Of a DNA stretch of 64,000 nt, positions 10,169 to 21,128 are shown piece by piece (the first letter of the stretch is position 1; every line of letters begins with the position of its first letter). The translations under genes and the position numbers were made by a program. The stretch comes from Knufia peltigerae (lineage: Eukaryota; Ascomycota; Eurotiomycetes; Chaetothyriales; Trichomeriaceae): assembly GCA_030247855.1 (NCBI GenBank), contig JAPDRN010000155.1, positions 1 to 64,000 of the forward strand, read 5' to 3'. The notes beneath the pieces were generated by a model, which was not told where the DNA came from, made no database searches, and was given only the letters and a program-made list of their open reading frames with translations.

Positions 10169-11755
10169 CTACTTGAAAAACCAAGTCGATACTCTCCTGG
10201 CGACCGCCACCACTCTTTTGTCCACGCGGCTGAAATAATCGGCGCAGGCGAAAACGAGGACGTGCGCCAGGATCATCCCTGGGACGTGACCCCAAAAGCC
10301 ATCCCCAAATAACTGGACACGAACACGAGGGTTGTACCATTGTCGAAGGACCATGATGAGGATGATCGGGTGCATGGCGTAGATCCCGAAACTTAGGTCC
10401 CCCACGTACTGACTGAAAGGGGTGTTCAAAGGAGTACGCAGAACAGGATAAGTGTCGAGGGCGAGGACCAACAAAAACCCGCCGATCCCCAAATAAAAAT
10501 AGTCGTGAGCTCCCCGGTTGTCGGCGTACTGTGAAGGGGGAAGGCTGTGGAGGAACTTCCAAGGGAAATCTCCTAGGATCCCAAGGTTGTCACCTCCGGA
10601 GTTGGGTTGACCAAGCAAAATCAAACCGGCGACGAGCATGGCGATGGATAAAATCTTTGATCTGTGGCTTTGAGACGGATGTGTTGCGGTCGTAAAACTA
10701 TCATCCGAGGTTTCGTGTAAAGGACAAGGTCCGGTGGTGTCGGTGGTGGAAGTCGACGAGTTGGACGGCATACGTAGTTGAACGTACCCCCCGGATCTTC
10801 GAGGAGAGTGTTGCTGCCCCTGGTCCTGTTTTCTGGACAATGAAAAATCCGCAACGGCCATGCCCATCAAGAATTGAGCCACGTAAAGTTTGGTCCAAAA
10901 GTAACACGCACCGATCGCCAGCCAAGTCAAGGCCGCTCGTTTGCGATAACCCATCATGCAAGTGGCCAGGAAAAAAAGAAACAAAACCATGCTGCCCCTG
11001 ATCTCGACGGGGATGGTCCACATTGGTCCCAGGTATTCATTCTGCAGAGTTCCGGCCCAGAAATACCCGTCCACCTCGACAAACGGGTTCATGAACCAGA
11101 TCAACCGACCGAACCAGTCTCCTATTTGTTCCCACAAGGTGTTTTTCCCAAGTCGGTCGTCGCTGTACCCTCCGTCCCAACCCAGGCAGACCAATACCCC
11201 GGCGATGGCCAAGGCAAAGATGGTCGAACCCCACAGACGCATACCTCGACGGAAGGTCGAACTGGCCAGACTCGTCAGTAGTTTCTCGTGGTCGTGGTGG
11301 TCGTGGTGGTCGTGGTGGTTGTGTTGATTGCGATAATGGCGATGTGCTAGCCCGAGAAGACGATAACTCAGGACGTAACCGGAAATGACAAAGAACAAGG
11401 CCACCATGGATTTCGCGGCGACCACGACGGAAAGGATGGGTTGACGAGTGACGGAGAAGTGGAATTCGTCCCAACCGTGGGCCAGAAACACAATCCAGGC
11501 GGCGTAACCTCGAAGCGCATCGAGATATGCCGTCGGGGGTAGAGTGTCGGTTTGCTGTTCGCCATTACCACTACCATGGACGAGGCGTCCTTGGAATAAC
11601 GTCTTTGGACTGCAGAACCGAGGTAGGTAACCAGAGATGACGCGTCTGGAGGATGAAGAAGATTCGAATTGGAATCGATCTCGGAGAGCTTGGAGTGACG
11701 TGAGCTTGAATGACATGCTTGATTCTGTTGTTGTTTTCAAGACCGATTCGATCAT
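10169..11755 (-). CDS. Acyltransferase 3 family integral membrane protein
   Basis: Single exon, 528 residues from the ATG at 11753-11755; the frame extends further upstream only to a TTG codon. Family members transfer acyl groups to sugars, lipids or small molecules at membranes. The core shows LDALRGYAAWIVFLAHGWDE, with the R-x(n)-H pair typical of the family, then FFVISGYVLSYRLL, PMWTIPVEIRGSM, a DLSFGIYAMHPIILI segment and a terminal amphipathic tail; about ten hydrophobic segments are visible. Two inserts are unusual: a His/Asp-rich loop after the second helix, coded by a 9-bp repeat, and a Ser/Thr-rich loop mid-protein. The substrate is unknown. No biosynthetic cluster surrounds it. Confidence 0.88.
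   Translation of the reverse strand: MIESVLKTTTESSMSFKLTSLQALRDRFQFESSSSSRRVISGYLPRFCSPKTLFQGRLVHGSGNGEQQTDTLPPTAYLDALRGYAAWIVFLAHGWDEFHFSVTRQPILSVVVAAKSMVALFFVISGYVLSYRLLGLAHRHYRNQHNHHDHHDHHDHEKLLTSLASSTFRRGMRLWGSTIFALAIAGVLVCLGWDGGYSDDRLGKNTLWEQIGDWFGRLIWFMNPFVEVDGYFWAGTLQNEYLGPMWTIPVEIRGSMVLFLFFLATCMMGYRKRAALTWLAIGACYFWTKLYVAQFLMGMAVADFSLSRKQDQGQQHSPRRSGGYVQLRMPSNSSTSTTDTTGPCPLHETSDDSFTTATHPSQSHRSKILSIAMLVAGLILLGQPNSGGDNLGILGDFPWKFLHSLPPSQYADNRGAHDYFYLGIGGFLLVLALDTYPVLRTPLNTPFSQYVGDLSFGIYAMHPIILIMVLRQWYNPRVRVQLFGDGFWGHVPGMILAHVLVFACADYFSRVDKRVVAVARRVSTWFFK
11287..11323. repeat. 9-bp tandem repeat in acyltransferase coding region
   Basis: Roughly four copies of GTGGTCGTG in the plus strand encode an alternating His-His-Asp loop on the minus strand. 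The repeat keeps the reading frame, so length changes would alter only the loop. Confidence 0.75.
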
Positions 11756-12886
11756 TTTGGCCGCCGCTTGGTCGGCAGAAGAACGAGTGAACAAAACGGT
11801 TGGTAAATGCTGTAGTATGTGTGTTGTCGCGAATTTCAAGAGTCACATTGACATGACATTAGCAACGGTCTCTCGAGCGCATATGGACTGTAGGGCTCTG
11901 AGACATTCTCCTAAAGAGAGCGGGTAAGGAAAAGGGTATCGCTGCACACACTTGGTACAGTGTAGCTCTACATTTGCAACTGCACAGCAAGTTGAGAAAA
12001 GAGAGAAAGAAAGAAAAAGCCTCGAAAGCCATTATCCCTTGGATCAAATGTCCAACGTCTAATGTCCGTCCAAAGGGTGTGTGTTGTGTCGCCCCGTGGC
12101 ATGCATGACAGGGCACGCGTTTTCCCTTGAGCAAGGGATGTCCAGGACGTATTGTGAAGGAGTACGACAAGTACAACAACGGTCTAGGTAATATTGTAGG
12201 TACAATATTACGTGGAGAGCACGGTGTATCTGGGATCTGTGTGTAAGTTTGTTGTTGTATGTGGTCTAGAACGCACCGATCTTGTCAATTCTGACACTTT
12301 CAACACCCTTTGCACATAACTAGATTAGCGGCACCTGCCGTTGGTCCAAATACCTTTGATCTCAGGTCATAATTGTCCCTTGCATACGGGGTAAAATACC
12401 TACCTAGTGAAAAGGGAGGACAACATTCTGTCAGTCTTCAGATATTTTTGGCTGACGATTTAGAAGTGGGGAACTAAGCCCAATGAGGAACATATTGCCT
12501 CTCAGTCGACGTGTTTGACATGTCGAATCTGACGAAGCAGAAAGTTGCACAAATTTTAAGTGATGGTGTAGACTAGTGACACAATGTGGCATGGTGTCAA
12601 GCCAAAAACCCCCCTTTTTTCTAATTATCTTCCATTGACTAGAGAAATTGAAAGAGCGAGAGGAGCAGATAGATAGACAGAAAAACCGAGGTGGAAAGGT
12701 TGGCTTCGACGGCGTACCTGGGGGTAGTGAGAGTGGATTCGATTATTGGGTCGTAAAGATTCATATTGATATTCATTACGGAGTATTCCATCCCAGAAAC
12801 ATGGATATTCAAGACTCGGCACTCCCCCATCAAGTCACAGTCACGCTCCTCGTAAAAATGCTTGGTCCAACTTCCTCCTACAAAGA
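11756..12886. other. Intergenic
   Basis: Over 1 kb with no supported gene; it contains the promoter of the acyltransferase gene and the 3' region of the peptidase gene. One copy of the 9-mer TACGGAGTA is at 12777-12785. Confidence 0.55.
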
Positions 12887-14458
12887 TCAAGCCAAAGCAC
12901 CCATAGGATCCCAGAGTGGAAGCACCTTTGGCTTCTGGTCCAAAACATCTTTAATCTCTTTAGTCACGTACGATGGATCAACAACGACTTGATACACGAA
13001 CTCGTCCATCCATTCATCCGTCATGACAAAGTAACCCTTCTCGCCCGCCGAATCACCCCAGCTGTTCATCACTCTCCACCTGACGCTCTTGCCTCCTTCG
13101 ACCTGTACGGCCGTCAGGACCATGGCGTGTGTCATGGCGCTCTCCCCCGCCCGCAAGCGTTGACTCTTGCTCAAGCCCAAGTTAATGTTGAACGCGAGAC
13201 CATAATCGTACAGGTTTGGATCCATGACTCCAGAGCTGGAGTTGCTGAATTTGCCAACGTCGCTGCCAAAGAACACGGGCAAGCCGGCCTTGAGCATCGC
13301 AATCGCCGCCTTTTTCATGGTCGCCATGTCGACATTCACATACGTAACCCCACGACCACCAACGACGTTGCCCAGTCGATCGACGGTCAGTAATTGATTG
13401 TAGTTGTTGCGCGGGTCGTTGACCAGACTGAAGAGCTCACTCACGTTCGCACCTAGTGTTCGAACGAGCGAGGGTGAGGACATGTCTTTTGCGAATTCCA
13501 ATGGTGTCTTGGTCACACTGTGGTACTTGTCATTCGCGTCATAGTATTCCCATGTGAATGTCTCATCGGGCTTGGGTGGTGGGCCAAGCATGAGGGTCAA
13601 GATGCCGTGGATTTCTTGCATCATCTTCGCCTTGACGGACACGAGTTCTGCTTCTTTATTTGGTCTGGTCTTGTCGCTTGCGGCCTTGCATTTGGCCACC
13701 ATGTTTCGGAGGATAAGGCCGTCTTCTCTCAGCTTCGTCGTGATGATCGAGCTCATAGAGCCCGAGTTCATGGCGTTATAAGAGTCAGGGTATAGTTTCT
13801 GCGGGACCAGGCCGTACTTTGACACCAGATTCGCAGCCATGTCCCACTGTCCTCCATCGTTAACGGGCGCGGACAGCAATTCTTGAATCAGTCTGCTCTC
13901 GAGATCTTCGTCCGCGGTGTCGATAATCTGCTCGAGGAAATAGTTGGCTTTCTCGAGTTTGTCCCAGAAGAACAAGTACGACTGGGACAATTCAAACTCT
14001 TTCAGGTTATATTTCTTCATGATAGGCACGCGGAGGACATTGGTTGTCGCAAAGAGCCAGCATCGGCCGCTTGATCTTTGATTTGTAACAGGCGATCCTT
14101 CAAAAGGGATCTTGATGTTGAAGGTCTGTGTATCGGCGAGCGTCGATACTTTGTTCGAGACAATCGTTCGCACATCGTTGGACAAGAGTGCATTCAGCGC
14201 GAGGCGGTTCTTGGGGTCTGAGAGGAGGTGTTTCTCCCAGTTCGTGGTGGTACTGAGGGACAGGCGTGGGTCGGTCGAGTGCGTCGATGGGATCCCCTTT
14301 TCATGCGACACATGGACATATGAGTGTTCTTGTTCGTCGAGGAGGTCTACACGGCGAATGCTGCGAATTTGCTGAGTGAGTGCCTCGATGACTGCATCGT
14401 CCTGAGCACTGCGGGCACGCGGCCGCGGGCCAGCGCGGGAGGATTGGGCGTTTCCCAT
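12887..14458 (-). CDS. LAP3: Bleomycin hydrolase/cysteine proteinase 1 (peptidase C1B)
   Basis: Single exon, 523 residues, start ATG at 14456-14458. A papain-fold aminopeptidase that in yeast and mammals forms a hexameric cage and trims peptides and homocysteine thiolactone. The oxyanion Gln127 and catalytic Cys133 are in NQRSSGRCWLF; the His is in MTHAMVL and the Asn in VMNSWGD near residues 440-465. The C-terminus ends in DPMGALA, the conserved tail that sits in the active site and gives aminopeptidase specificity. The N-terminus, MGNAQSS, fits the N-myristoylation consensus (Gly2, Ser6), so a membrane-associated form is possible. An internal low-similarity stretch lies around residues 260-290. 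It lies alone between the acyltransferase and BTB genes. Confidence 0.95.
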   Translation of the reverse strand: MGNAQSSRAGPRPRARSAQDDAVIEALTQQIRSIRRVDLLDEQEHSYVHVSHEKGIPSTHSTDPRLSLSTTTNWEKHLLSDPKNRLALNALLSNDVRTIVSNKVSTLADTQTFNIKIPFEGSPVTNQRSSGRCWLFATTNVLRVPIMKKYNLKEFELSQSYLFFWDKLEKANYFLEQIIDTADEDLESRLIQELLSAPVNDGGQWDMAANLVSKYGLVPQKLYPDSYNAMNSGSMSSIITTKLREDGLILRNMVAKCKAASDKTRPNKEAELVSVKAKMMQEIHGILTLMLGPPPKPDETFTWEYYDANDKYHSVTKTPLEFAKDMSSPSLVRTLGANVSELFSLVNDPRNNYNQLLTVDRLGNVVGGRGVTYVNVDMATMKKAAIAMLKAGLPVFFGSDVGKFSNSSSGVMDPNLYDYGLAFNINLGLSKSQRLRAGESAMTHAMVLTAVQVEGGKSVRWRVMNSWGDSAGEKGYFVMTDEWMDEFVYQVVVDPSYVTKEIKDVLDQKPKVLPLWDPMGALA

Positions 14459-15200
14459 GATGAGGGAGGGATGACCGTAAGCCGTGGGGAGGATTGTAAG
14501 ATGTAGGTGAGGATGCGGAGAGTTTTGGTCGGGAGTAAACTATACGGTGCGATCTGAGAGATGAGGTGGCTGATATCCCGTACAACGAAGCACGAATACT
14601 CGACGTTGCAGGCAGATGTGGAGGGGGTTGTTGATAAGAGAGAAAGAGAGGCCTCGAAGCCACTATCGGCGGGTCTCACACTGATACGGACCACGCTATT
14701 CTGTTTCGGAAAACACAGCCATGGTCCTCAAGTTCATGTACTCCATTACGAGGCTCCGGTTTTCGGATCAGTCAAATTGTTTGAATGTTTCATTCATCTA
14801 GGATAACTACCTAGGTAACATTGATGGATACCATTCTGTCTTTGAACCAGGCTCGCAATCACTCCTAGTAAAGATCAACCAGGTGCAAGTCTTCAGCACG
14901 GATCCAGATCAATAGCCCACTTGGCCGGCTCTAGTCTTCTCTCACCATGTACCCAGAAGAGGTCAATCTGAATTTCTCATCACTTTCTGGCTCTCGCGCC
15001 CCAACCAACTTGCAAACCATGAGAAAAGGGCCAACATTCATCTCCTCATTTCAGGTTAGTACCAACTGGTTTCTCCCTGAGCACCTCCTGCCCAGTCATC
15101 CTTAGTTGGAATTCCAGCCCGACCAATCAGTAGAAGCGTTGCCATTTTCGTTTTTGGTGCTACCGGGATTTTCTTTGAAGAGATTGCGACTCTCCCAAGT
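14459..15200. other. Intergenic
   Basis: No supported gene. It includes the promoter of the peptidase gene and the 3' region of the BTB gene. Confidence 0.55.
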
Positions 15201-16792
15201 CTAGGGCGTACCAACAGTCCAGTTGTCGTCCCAGTTGTAACTAGGCCACGTTGGTCTTGGAGTAGGTGCGGTGATAGCTGTTGGTCGATTCCACAGGCCA
15301 TTGAAGTTTTGTGGCTTGATACCTTGAGTGTAATCGACCGGGAGAAATCCGGGGATGCCGTATGGAACAGCTTGGGGAATTGGGCTGTGGAAGGGGACTG
15401 GAACAGGCACATACATTGGTCGAGTCTTCCATCCAGAGGGCTGAGCACCAAAGTCGCCTTGAGCGCCTGGCGCAACCGGTCGTTGCATATTCTGTGCATC
15501 GTTTGTCGGAATGTCGCGCTTCGGCTCGAAACCTGGGTCGGCGCTCTGGTTGAGATTGAGACCACCAACGCTGGAGTGTAGGTCTTGCGCTGGCACGTTG
15601 CTTGCTGACTGGGTCTTTGCTTCGATGGTTGGTGTTTCATCGTGAGGTGTTGCTGCCATAGCCGGCGAATCCCACGTTGTATCCCACGACTCAGGCCACG
15701 GCGTATTGAGGTGCTGCATAGATCGCTCTGAGGAAAGTGGTGTCATGATGTTCCAGAGTGTATCAGGACTTTCGATCGGCTCCGAGGTTGACAACGGTGA
15801 GTGCGCACTGGTGACCCGAGACGGTGGTCGTGAATGACGGTCGTTTGGAGCTGCAGAAGGAGCATCATCATTCATGGAAGGTTCAGGATCGAGATGCGAT
15901 GTTTTGACTTGTGAGGTAGATCCATTGACGGCGCCAAAGTCATCGTCAATCAGTTCAGCCTCTTCTGTTCGATGTTAGTGACAGGTTCGGGAATTTTTTA
16001 TCCATTTGATGTCTCACCAAGTTGCACAGTCTCCGGTTCCGCAGCAATGTCCTTATTTTTCACCGAGTCGCGTATGATGTGATGGCATAGAGCCTTGCAA
16101 TTGCGGACGGGGTTGGCCGGGAACATAGGATGTCCTCCGTAGTTTCGGGTAATGGCATAGGCAAAGGAAAGCGCTGCCTGATTGCAGATGGAGATGCAAG
16201 GATACCAGACTTCAGGTTTCGCTGATTGTTCTAGCCAAAAAGCGATGTGCTGACTAATGTACTGTCTGAAACACGAGTCCTTTGACCACTCATGATCGAA
16301 AAGAGCGCGCATGAATTGGGGGCTTGGAATCGAGGCCTCGTCTGGATTGAAGTATCCCTCAAGATTGTCGGCGGCCAAGAGAATCAAGGTGCGGATCTCA
16401 TAATGTTCAGCGAAACACAGCACATCCCACCAGAAGGAGTCAGGAGGCTGGTCCTCAGAGGTCAGGTATCCAGCGAGATTGAATGGCAGGCAACCAGAGT
16501 AGAGCCAATCATAGAAGAGTTGAAAGATGCCGGCCTCTTCGTCATGCATTTCGAGGATCAACTCGCTGTTGTAGGAGCTCTTATTGAATCTGACCGTGAT
16601 GCCCTTACAGACGGAATCCTGTTCGACACCTTTACCGCTGTGCCACTGCACGATAATCTGATGAAAGGCCTGGGAAGTTGCAGCGAAGAGGCTCTCGTGG
16701 ATTTTGAAAGTTTGTTGATTGTTGCCAACGAAAACCTCGACCATTGTAGTGCCATGACCCAATCGAGGTGGGGCAACCGATGCAAGGTCCAT
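15201..16792 (-). CDS. BTB/POZ domain protein with disordered C-terminal half
   Basis: Two exons (16018-16792, 15201-15964) separated by a GT-AG intron of 53 bases give 512 residues. The start is the ATG at 16790-16792; the frame continues upstream only to a TTG. Residues 18-105 form a BTB fold of the fungal type: MVEVFVGNNQQTFKIHESL at the start, then a FYDWLYSGCLPF-like strand-helix. Such domains dimerise, and many link substrates to Cullin-3 ubiquitin ligase. The region up to about residue 250 is helical. The rest is rich in Pro, Ser, Thr and Asn with no known domain. The specific role is unknown. The 3' exon was joined by phase: both exons read through the same frame and no stop intervenes. 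Confidence 0.82.
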
Positions 16793-16979
16793 TCTGGCTG
16801 ATCTTGAGGATGGACAGTAGCAGACGAGATGGAGGAAATGAAGCAAATAATGAGGAAAGAGGAGATGAGGTCAAGTATCAGGAGAAGAGGAGACATAGTT
16901 ATAAGATATGGTATAGGATGATGTGGGATGGTGTGCGTCATCAGTAGTGAGCGTGAATGTGAGCGTGAGTGAGAACGTG

Positions 16980-17078
16980 NNNNNNNNNNNNNNNNNNNNN
17001 NNNNNNNNNNNNNNNNNNNNNNNNNNNNNNNNNNNNNNNNNNNNNNNNNNNNNNNNNNNNNNNNNNNNNNNNNNNNNN
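16980..17078. other. Assembly gap (99 N)
   Basis: A run of N from 16980 to 17078. Both flanks are GAGAACGTG-like repeats, so the gap is a minisatellite the assembler did not resolve. The real length is unknown. Confidence 0.98.
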
Positions 17079-17169
17079 GAAGATGAGAACGTGAAGATGA
17101 GAACGTGAAGATGAGAACGTGAAGATGAGAACGTGAAGATGAGAACGTGAAGATGAGAACGTGAAGATG
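17079..17169. repeat. 14-bp minisatellite (GAAGATGAGAACGT)
   Basis: About 6.5 head-to-tail copies directly after the gap, decaying into a GAAGT pentamer run near 17186-17208. Lies in the noncoding stretch between the BTB gene and the PLAC8 gene. Confidence 0.95.
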
Positions 17170-17634
17170 GGAGAAAGTAAGGAGAGAAGTGAAGTGAAGT
17201 GAAGTGAATTGTGAGTCTTATATTGACAAAAGTGCAAGGCACGTGCGGAATGGCGACACAGGTCCTATGCAATGAACTCCGTTTGAGATCGATAAGCATT
17301 AGCATCGCCTTGTGGTCACGGCAAGTAATCGCAACTGAAGCGACTGTGATAGATCGGCGAAGCGAAATAGACAAGTAGAGCAATGAGGATGCCCATAGCA
17401 GACTGTGGATGTAAACCAAATGAGAGCCAGCGTCTAAGACAATCTGGATATTATGTTACCTTTATCACCTTTTCGGACACTGTGCCAACAGTTCACTGAA
17501 AATACAGGATGAAAGAAACCACCTCAAGGCTGAAGACGGAGTGTTGTGACAACATCCATCAACAGCCGACAACAAACCAAAACTGCATCAACAAACAAAA
17601 AACCTCGGACTTGTCGCGCATCCTGCCGTTTGCT

Positions 17635-18367
17635 CTATGGATAAGTCATCTGTGACGGAGGGCTGTATGGCAGATCCGTCTTAGGATTGATACCTGCACC
17701 GGGTGTAAGGGAGATTGCACGGACGGTTTCTGGGATGGAGCTTACCGGTGTTTCTGACGACCGACTCCTTCTCCTCCTGGATCAATGCACAGCATGTACA
17801 GCAGCACGAGGTACAGAAATCACCAAAGCTGCCACCTTCGATGCCATGCCTCTCCCGTATGGAAGTGCGGTTGATGCACTGGAGAATGCATTGAGCTCCG
17901 AAGCAAGACAACATGTACCATGCGCAGCACTGTGGGAGTTAGCAGGACCAACGCTTGGGAGCAGCTGGAAAACTTACCGATCCGTTCACTGCACTGGCGT
18001 CCGGATCACCATGATCACGGGCATAAGTCCTGCCGTAGAGAAAGCAAGGACACCAGTATCCCATACAGCCTGGAATGACTTTGTTAGTCTCGTGATCGGC
18101 TTAGCTGGATGCCTCGGAAGACGAACAGGTTCCAAATGGAGAGCAGCAGTCAAACAACCCAAATGTCCACGACCCATGGCTGCCAGCGGAGTGTGAGTAC
18201 TGGTGAGACTCGTCAGGATGTTGATGAGGCTGATAGGACGGCTGCTGGTGATGCTCTTGAAGAGCGGCATTGGGTGGATATTGAGGCGGAGAATTGTTGG
18301 GATATCCCTGGGCCTGCTTTTCAGTGCCCATCGGCTGCTGATTGTACTGCTGCTGCTGCTGATCCAT
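17635..18367 (-). CDS. PLAC8 family cysteine-rich protein
   Basis: Four exons on the minus strand (18127-18367, 17978-18069, 17746-17929, 17635-17693) give 191 residues from the ATG at 18365-18367. The first 80 residues are rich in Gln, Pro and His. The PLAC8 domain follows: WTFGLFDCCSPFGTCC, then GYWCPCFLYGRTYAR, then a CCAWYMLSCFGAQCILQC segment, then CTSCCCTCCALIQEEKE. The CCxxxxCPC and CxxCCCxxC patterns are conserved. Plant and animal members affect cell size, metal (Cd, Zn, Ca) handling or membrane stress; fungal members are poorly studied. The first intron uses a weak GTTCGT donor, chosen because it alone restores the GTCCMGYWCPC motif. The last intron was chosen because the GT-AG pair is strong and gives a short polar tail. 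Confidence 0.85.
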
Positions 18368-19850
18368 TGTTCCTTGAAAGGGTGTGAAAGGGCACCTGGG
18401 GGATTGGTACGGCCTGAACGTGGGAATGTAAGGAAGGACGGGGTCAAAGGGTCAAAGAATGTGTTTACTCGTACCAACACCGAGGGAGGGAAAGTGACAA
18501 GACAGAAAAAGTGGCACTGGGGAAGAAGGAAAAGAAAAGTCTGTGCGGTCAGATATATCGAGGAGCACAAGCACTGTTCGTTCTCATTCAGGTGGTGATC
18601 AAAGCTTCTCCGGCTGCTGATTCTATATTTGGGGGCGACAATGCATCATACTTTTCGTATTCGGACGAATGCATGGGCTGACGGTCTCAACGGTCGCATT
18701 TTATGGTCCGAAAGGGAAGCACGAAACCTGGATCGAGCTTCTCCCGAAAAAGCCCATCGTCTTTGCAGCCCTGTTGTGCCTCACAAGGCTCCAGATGGAG
18801 ATGGCGTGTTGTTATTGGAGGCCACAGTCTGAATTGTAGATCAGCTGAAGCCGCGCTACGAGAAAGCCCTGAACCCTGCATGAAAATAGCGGCAAAGAGA
18901 TTTCCGTCACGTCCATTTGAAACCATCGTGGAGGCTTGAACATTGCAATTGTGGAGATTTGTATGGTTTCGTTGCCATCCAGGAGGAACTTCTCTATTTA
19001 GAACCCCACAGCCCTTTCTCTACAGTATCTCAATAATAAGAACATGGTGTACGGAGTAAGCACAAGGACATCGTTTTCAGGCTTCCCAAGAGAGATGTGT
19101 CTAACCATGAGCAACAAAGAACAGTGAGAAGTCACCAATATTATGATTCGTACTGTTCATCAGGTACTTGTACCAATTCTGCTCACGGGCAACAAACCGC
19201 CCCATTGTGACACTTCTCCGAGGGCGTGTGGCGGCTCTGGGCACTCTGGGCTCTCTGGGCTCTCTGGGCTCCCTGGTCTTCCCCTGGCATCACCAGAAAC
19301 ATCTGCACAACCTCGCCTTGTGGTGATTCAGCTCATCTCGTGTCCGTGAAGTCGCAGGATCATGTTTTGCTTGGGGCCTGCTACATCCAACGTGTCTCGA
19401 CCCCAGCCTCTCCAGGTCCTTAGGCCTCCCAAAAAGTCAATGACAATAATCTTCCTTGCCAAGATGATACTGTAATGTACCACACTCAGTCTGGTAATGA
19501 TGGGACTTGTTCGGGATCGCACCAACTGCAGGCCCATCATAGTTTCGCCCAAGAATCATCACACCAACGATAGACATTTGATCTTGCATGTACCGCAAAT
19601 CCAAGCCTCAGGCTCCTCCTGGATCTTACATAACAATCTGGACCAAAGAAAATGAGCTTTCCACTGTCCGTTGTTTGTACGGACTGCCGACTTTCTTGGG
19701 TTGCTGGGGACAGCAGAGTTGGGTTTCCAGCATTCTGCAGGTATGCTCTTTATGGCATTTAGCCTGCGCGGCCTGAGTAGGGAGTAGGCGGAAGCTGGTG
19801 GGGATGCCCATGTGTCTCTGAGCAGCACTCTTGCGCACATTCGTCCGCCT
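18368..19850. other. Intergenic
   Basis: About 1.5 kb with no supported gene. It contains a short GC-rich tandem repeat at 19232-19276 and one TACGGAGTA 9-mer at 19050-19058. Confidence 0.5.
19232..19276. repeat. 9-10 bp tandem repeat (CTCTGGGCT)
   Basis: Four to five near-perfect copies in a noncoding stretch. No gene overlaps it. Confidence 0.85.
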
Positions 19851-20537
19851 TCATTTCGATTTTGTGCCATTCATCTTGACCTTCGTCCCTTTGGTGGACT
19901 TGCCTTTTTTCGCCCGCTGATATTCGTTACGCATCGTGTCGAATATCTTCTGAATCTTGGCTTCACCTTCGTCGCCTGGAAATCTGTCTTCCAACTCTTC
20001 TACGATCAGTGACAACATCTGTCGATAATCTGGCTCTTCCGCGGCATCTTCTCCAGCTCCCTCGCCGTCGACATCCATGCCGTCGCCGGCCTCGACTGAC
20101 TTCTGTGTAGATTGAGCTGTAGGCAGGCCGACTCCCAGGTTGATCAGGTTGAAGACCTCGGTCTTGGTCAAACCAAACGCCTTCAATTTAGGGACTACCG
20201 TCTTAACAAAACTTTCGGGCGCAGGAAAGTCCTTGATATATGGGACCGTAGTCGTCACGTAATGTTCAAACTGTGAATCATTGTCAGTCTCTTTCTCGCG
20301 CTACTCCAAGTACATGGCCATACATCATCCCGAACTCGCTGGTACTCTTTGGTATTCACCGACGAGTACGACCCAACTTTCTTCGGTTGCGGTCGGGGTG
20401 GGTTGCTGGCGAGGAAATGGTGGACTTCCGAGATAGTGAGAAGGGCAGCTTGAGGATCGAGAACCTATTATGAATCGTGTTAAGACTCTACAGTCGAGAA
20501 CAACAAGCAAGGATATGCTGCACAGACTGACCTTCAT
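19851..20537 (-). CDS. RPC17: DNA-directed RNA polymerase III subunit Rpc9 (Rpc17)
   Basis: Three exons (20532-20537, 20324-20464, 19851-20270) give 188 residues. The first coding exon holds only Met-Lys, joined by phase-0 introns with good GT-AG ends. The protein is the Rpb4-like partner of Rpc8 (Rpc25) in the stalk of RNA polymerase III, needed for initiation at tRNA and 5S genes. It starts MKVLDPQAALLTISEVHHFL, with the helical HRDC-like core LTKTEVFNLINLGVGLP and LIVEELEDRFPG near the C-terminus. An acidic insert (MDVDGEGAGEDAAEEPDY) and a Lys-rich tail are lineage features. It is tandem with NOP58, another ribosome-related gene. Confidence 0.93.
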
Positions 20538-21128
20538 GTTGATGATTCAGAAAAGGCACTGCTGGCGCTTGGAGGATGCCGCGGTCTTCAGGGAATACCA
20601 GACCGTTCACGTCAAGGGATTTGAACTGACACGAGTGCAAAGAATAAACAGGGAGTCACATCCGCCATCGTATTCAGGTGTATATCATGAGTGGTCAGCT
20701 GGAAGACAGTACGAGTACCTACTGTACATGATTTCCAACCGTGAATGCGGAGTGAAGCCAGAAAATTATTCTGCCAGGAGAGTATTGGGGGGCAGCAGCG
20801 GGCGGTGAGAGAGAAATGCCGAATGCCAAATACTATCTACGGAGGACACGATTAAATAAACACATACTGTAAATACCCAGGGACGAGGCGACAAAATTGC
20901 TACAGATGATTACCTTGGGAGAACAATAAATCGTAAGTCACAATCGGTTTATCTTTTTGAACTGCATGACAGCTTATTGATGCCAGCTACCAACCACCTT
21001 AGTAGATACATTTTCTCGTGACTCTCGTGCCATTCGCCTATGACTCCAGCCCGGACGCCTTGCAATCGAAAATGCCAGAAAAGAAAGAAAACGAAAGAAA
21101 AGAAACGAAGCCGTCAGAGCCGAGTCGC
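20538..21128. other. Intergenic
   Basis: Holds the RPC17 promoter and NOP58 3' region. I see no additional gene. Confidence 0.55.

Noticed and set aside
11756..11839. Upstream extension of the acyltransferase frame
   Set aside because: Starts at TTG; the ATG at 11755 is the first usable start.
17079..17208. Short repeats that could be taken for a CRISPR array
   Set aside because: The units are head-to-tail with no spacers; this is a minisatellite in a eukaryote.
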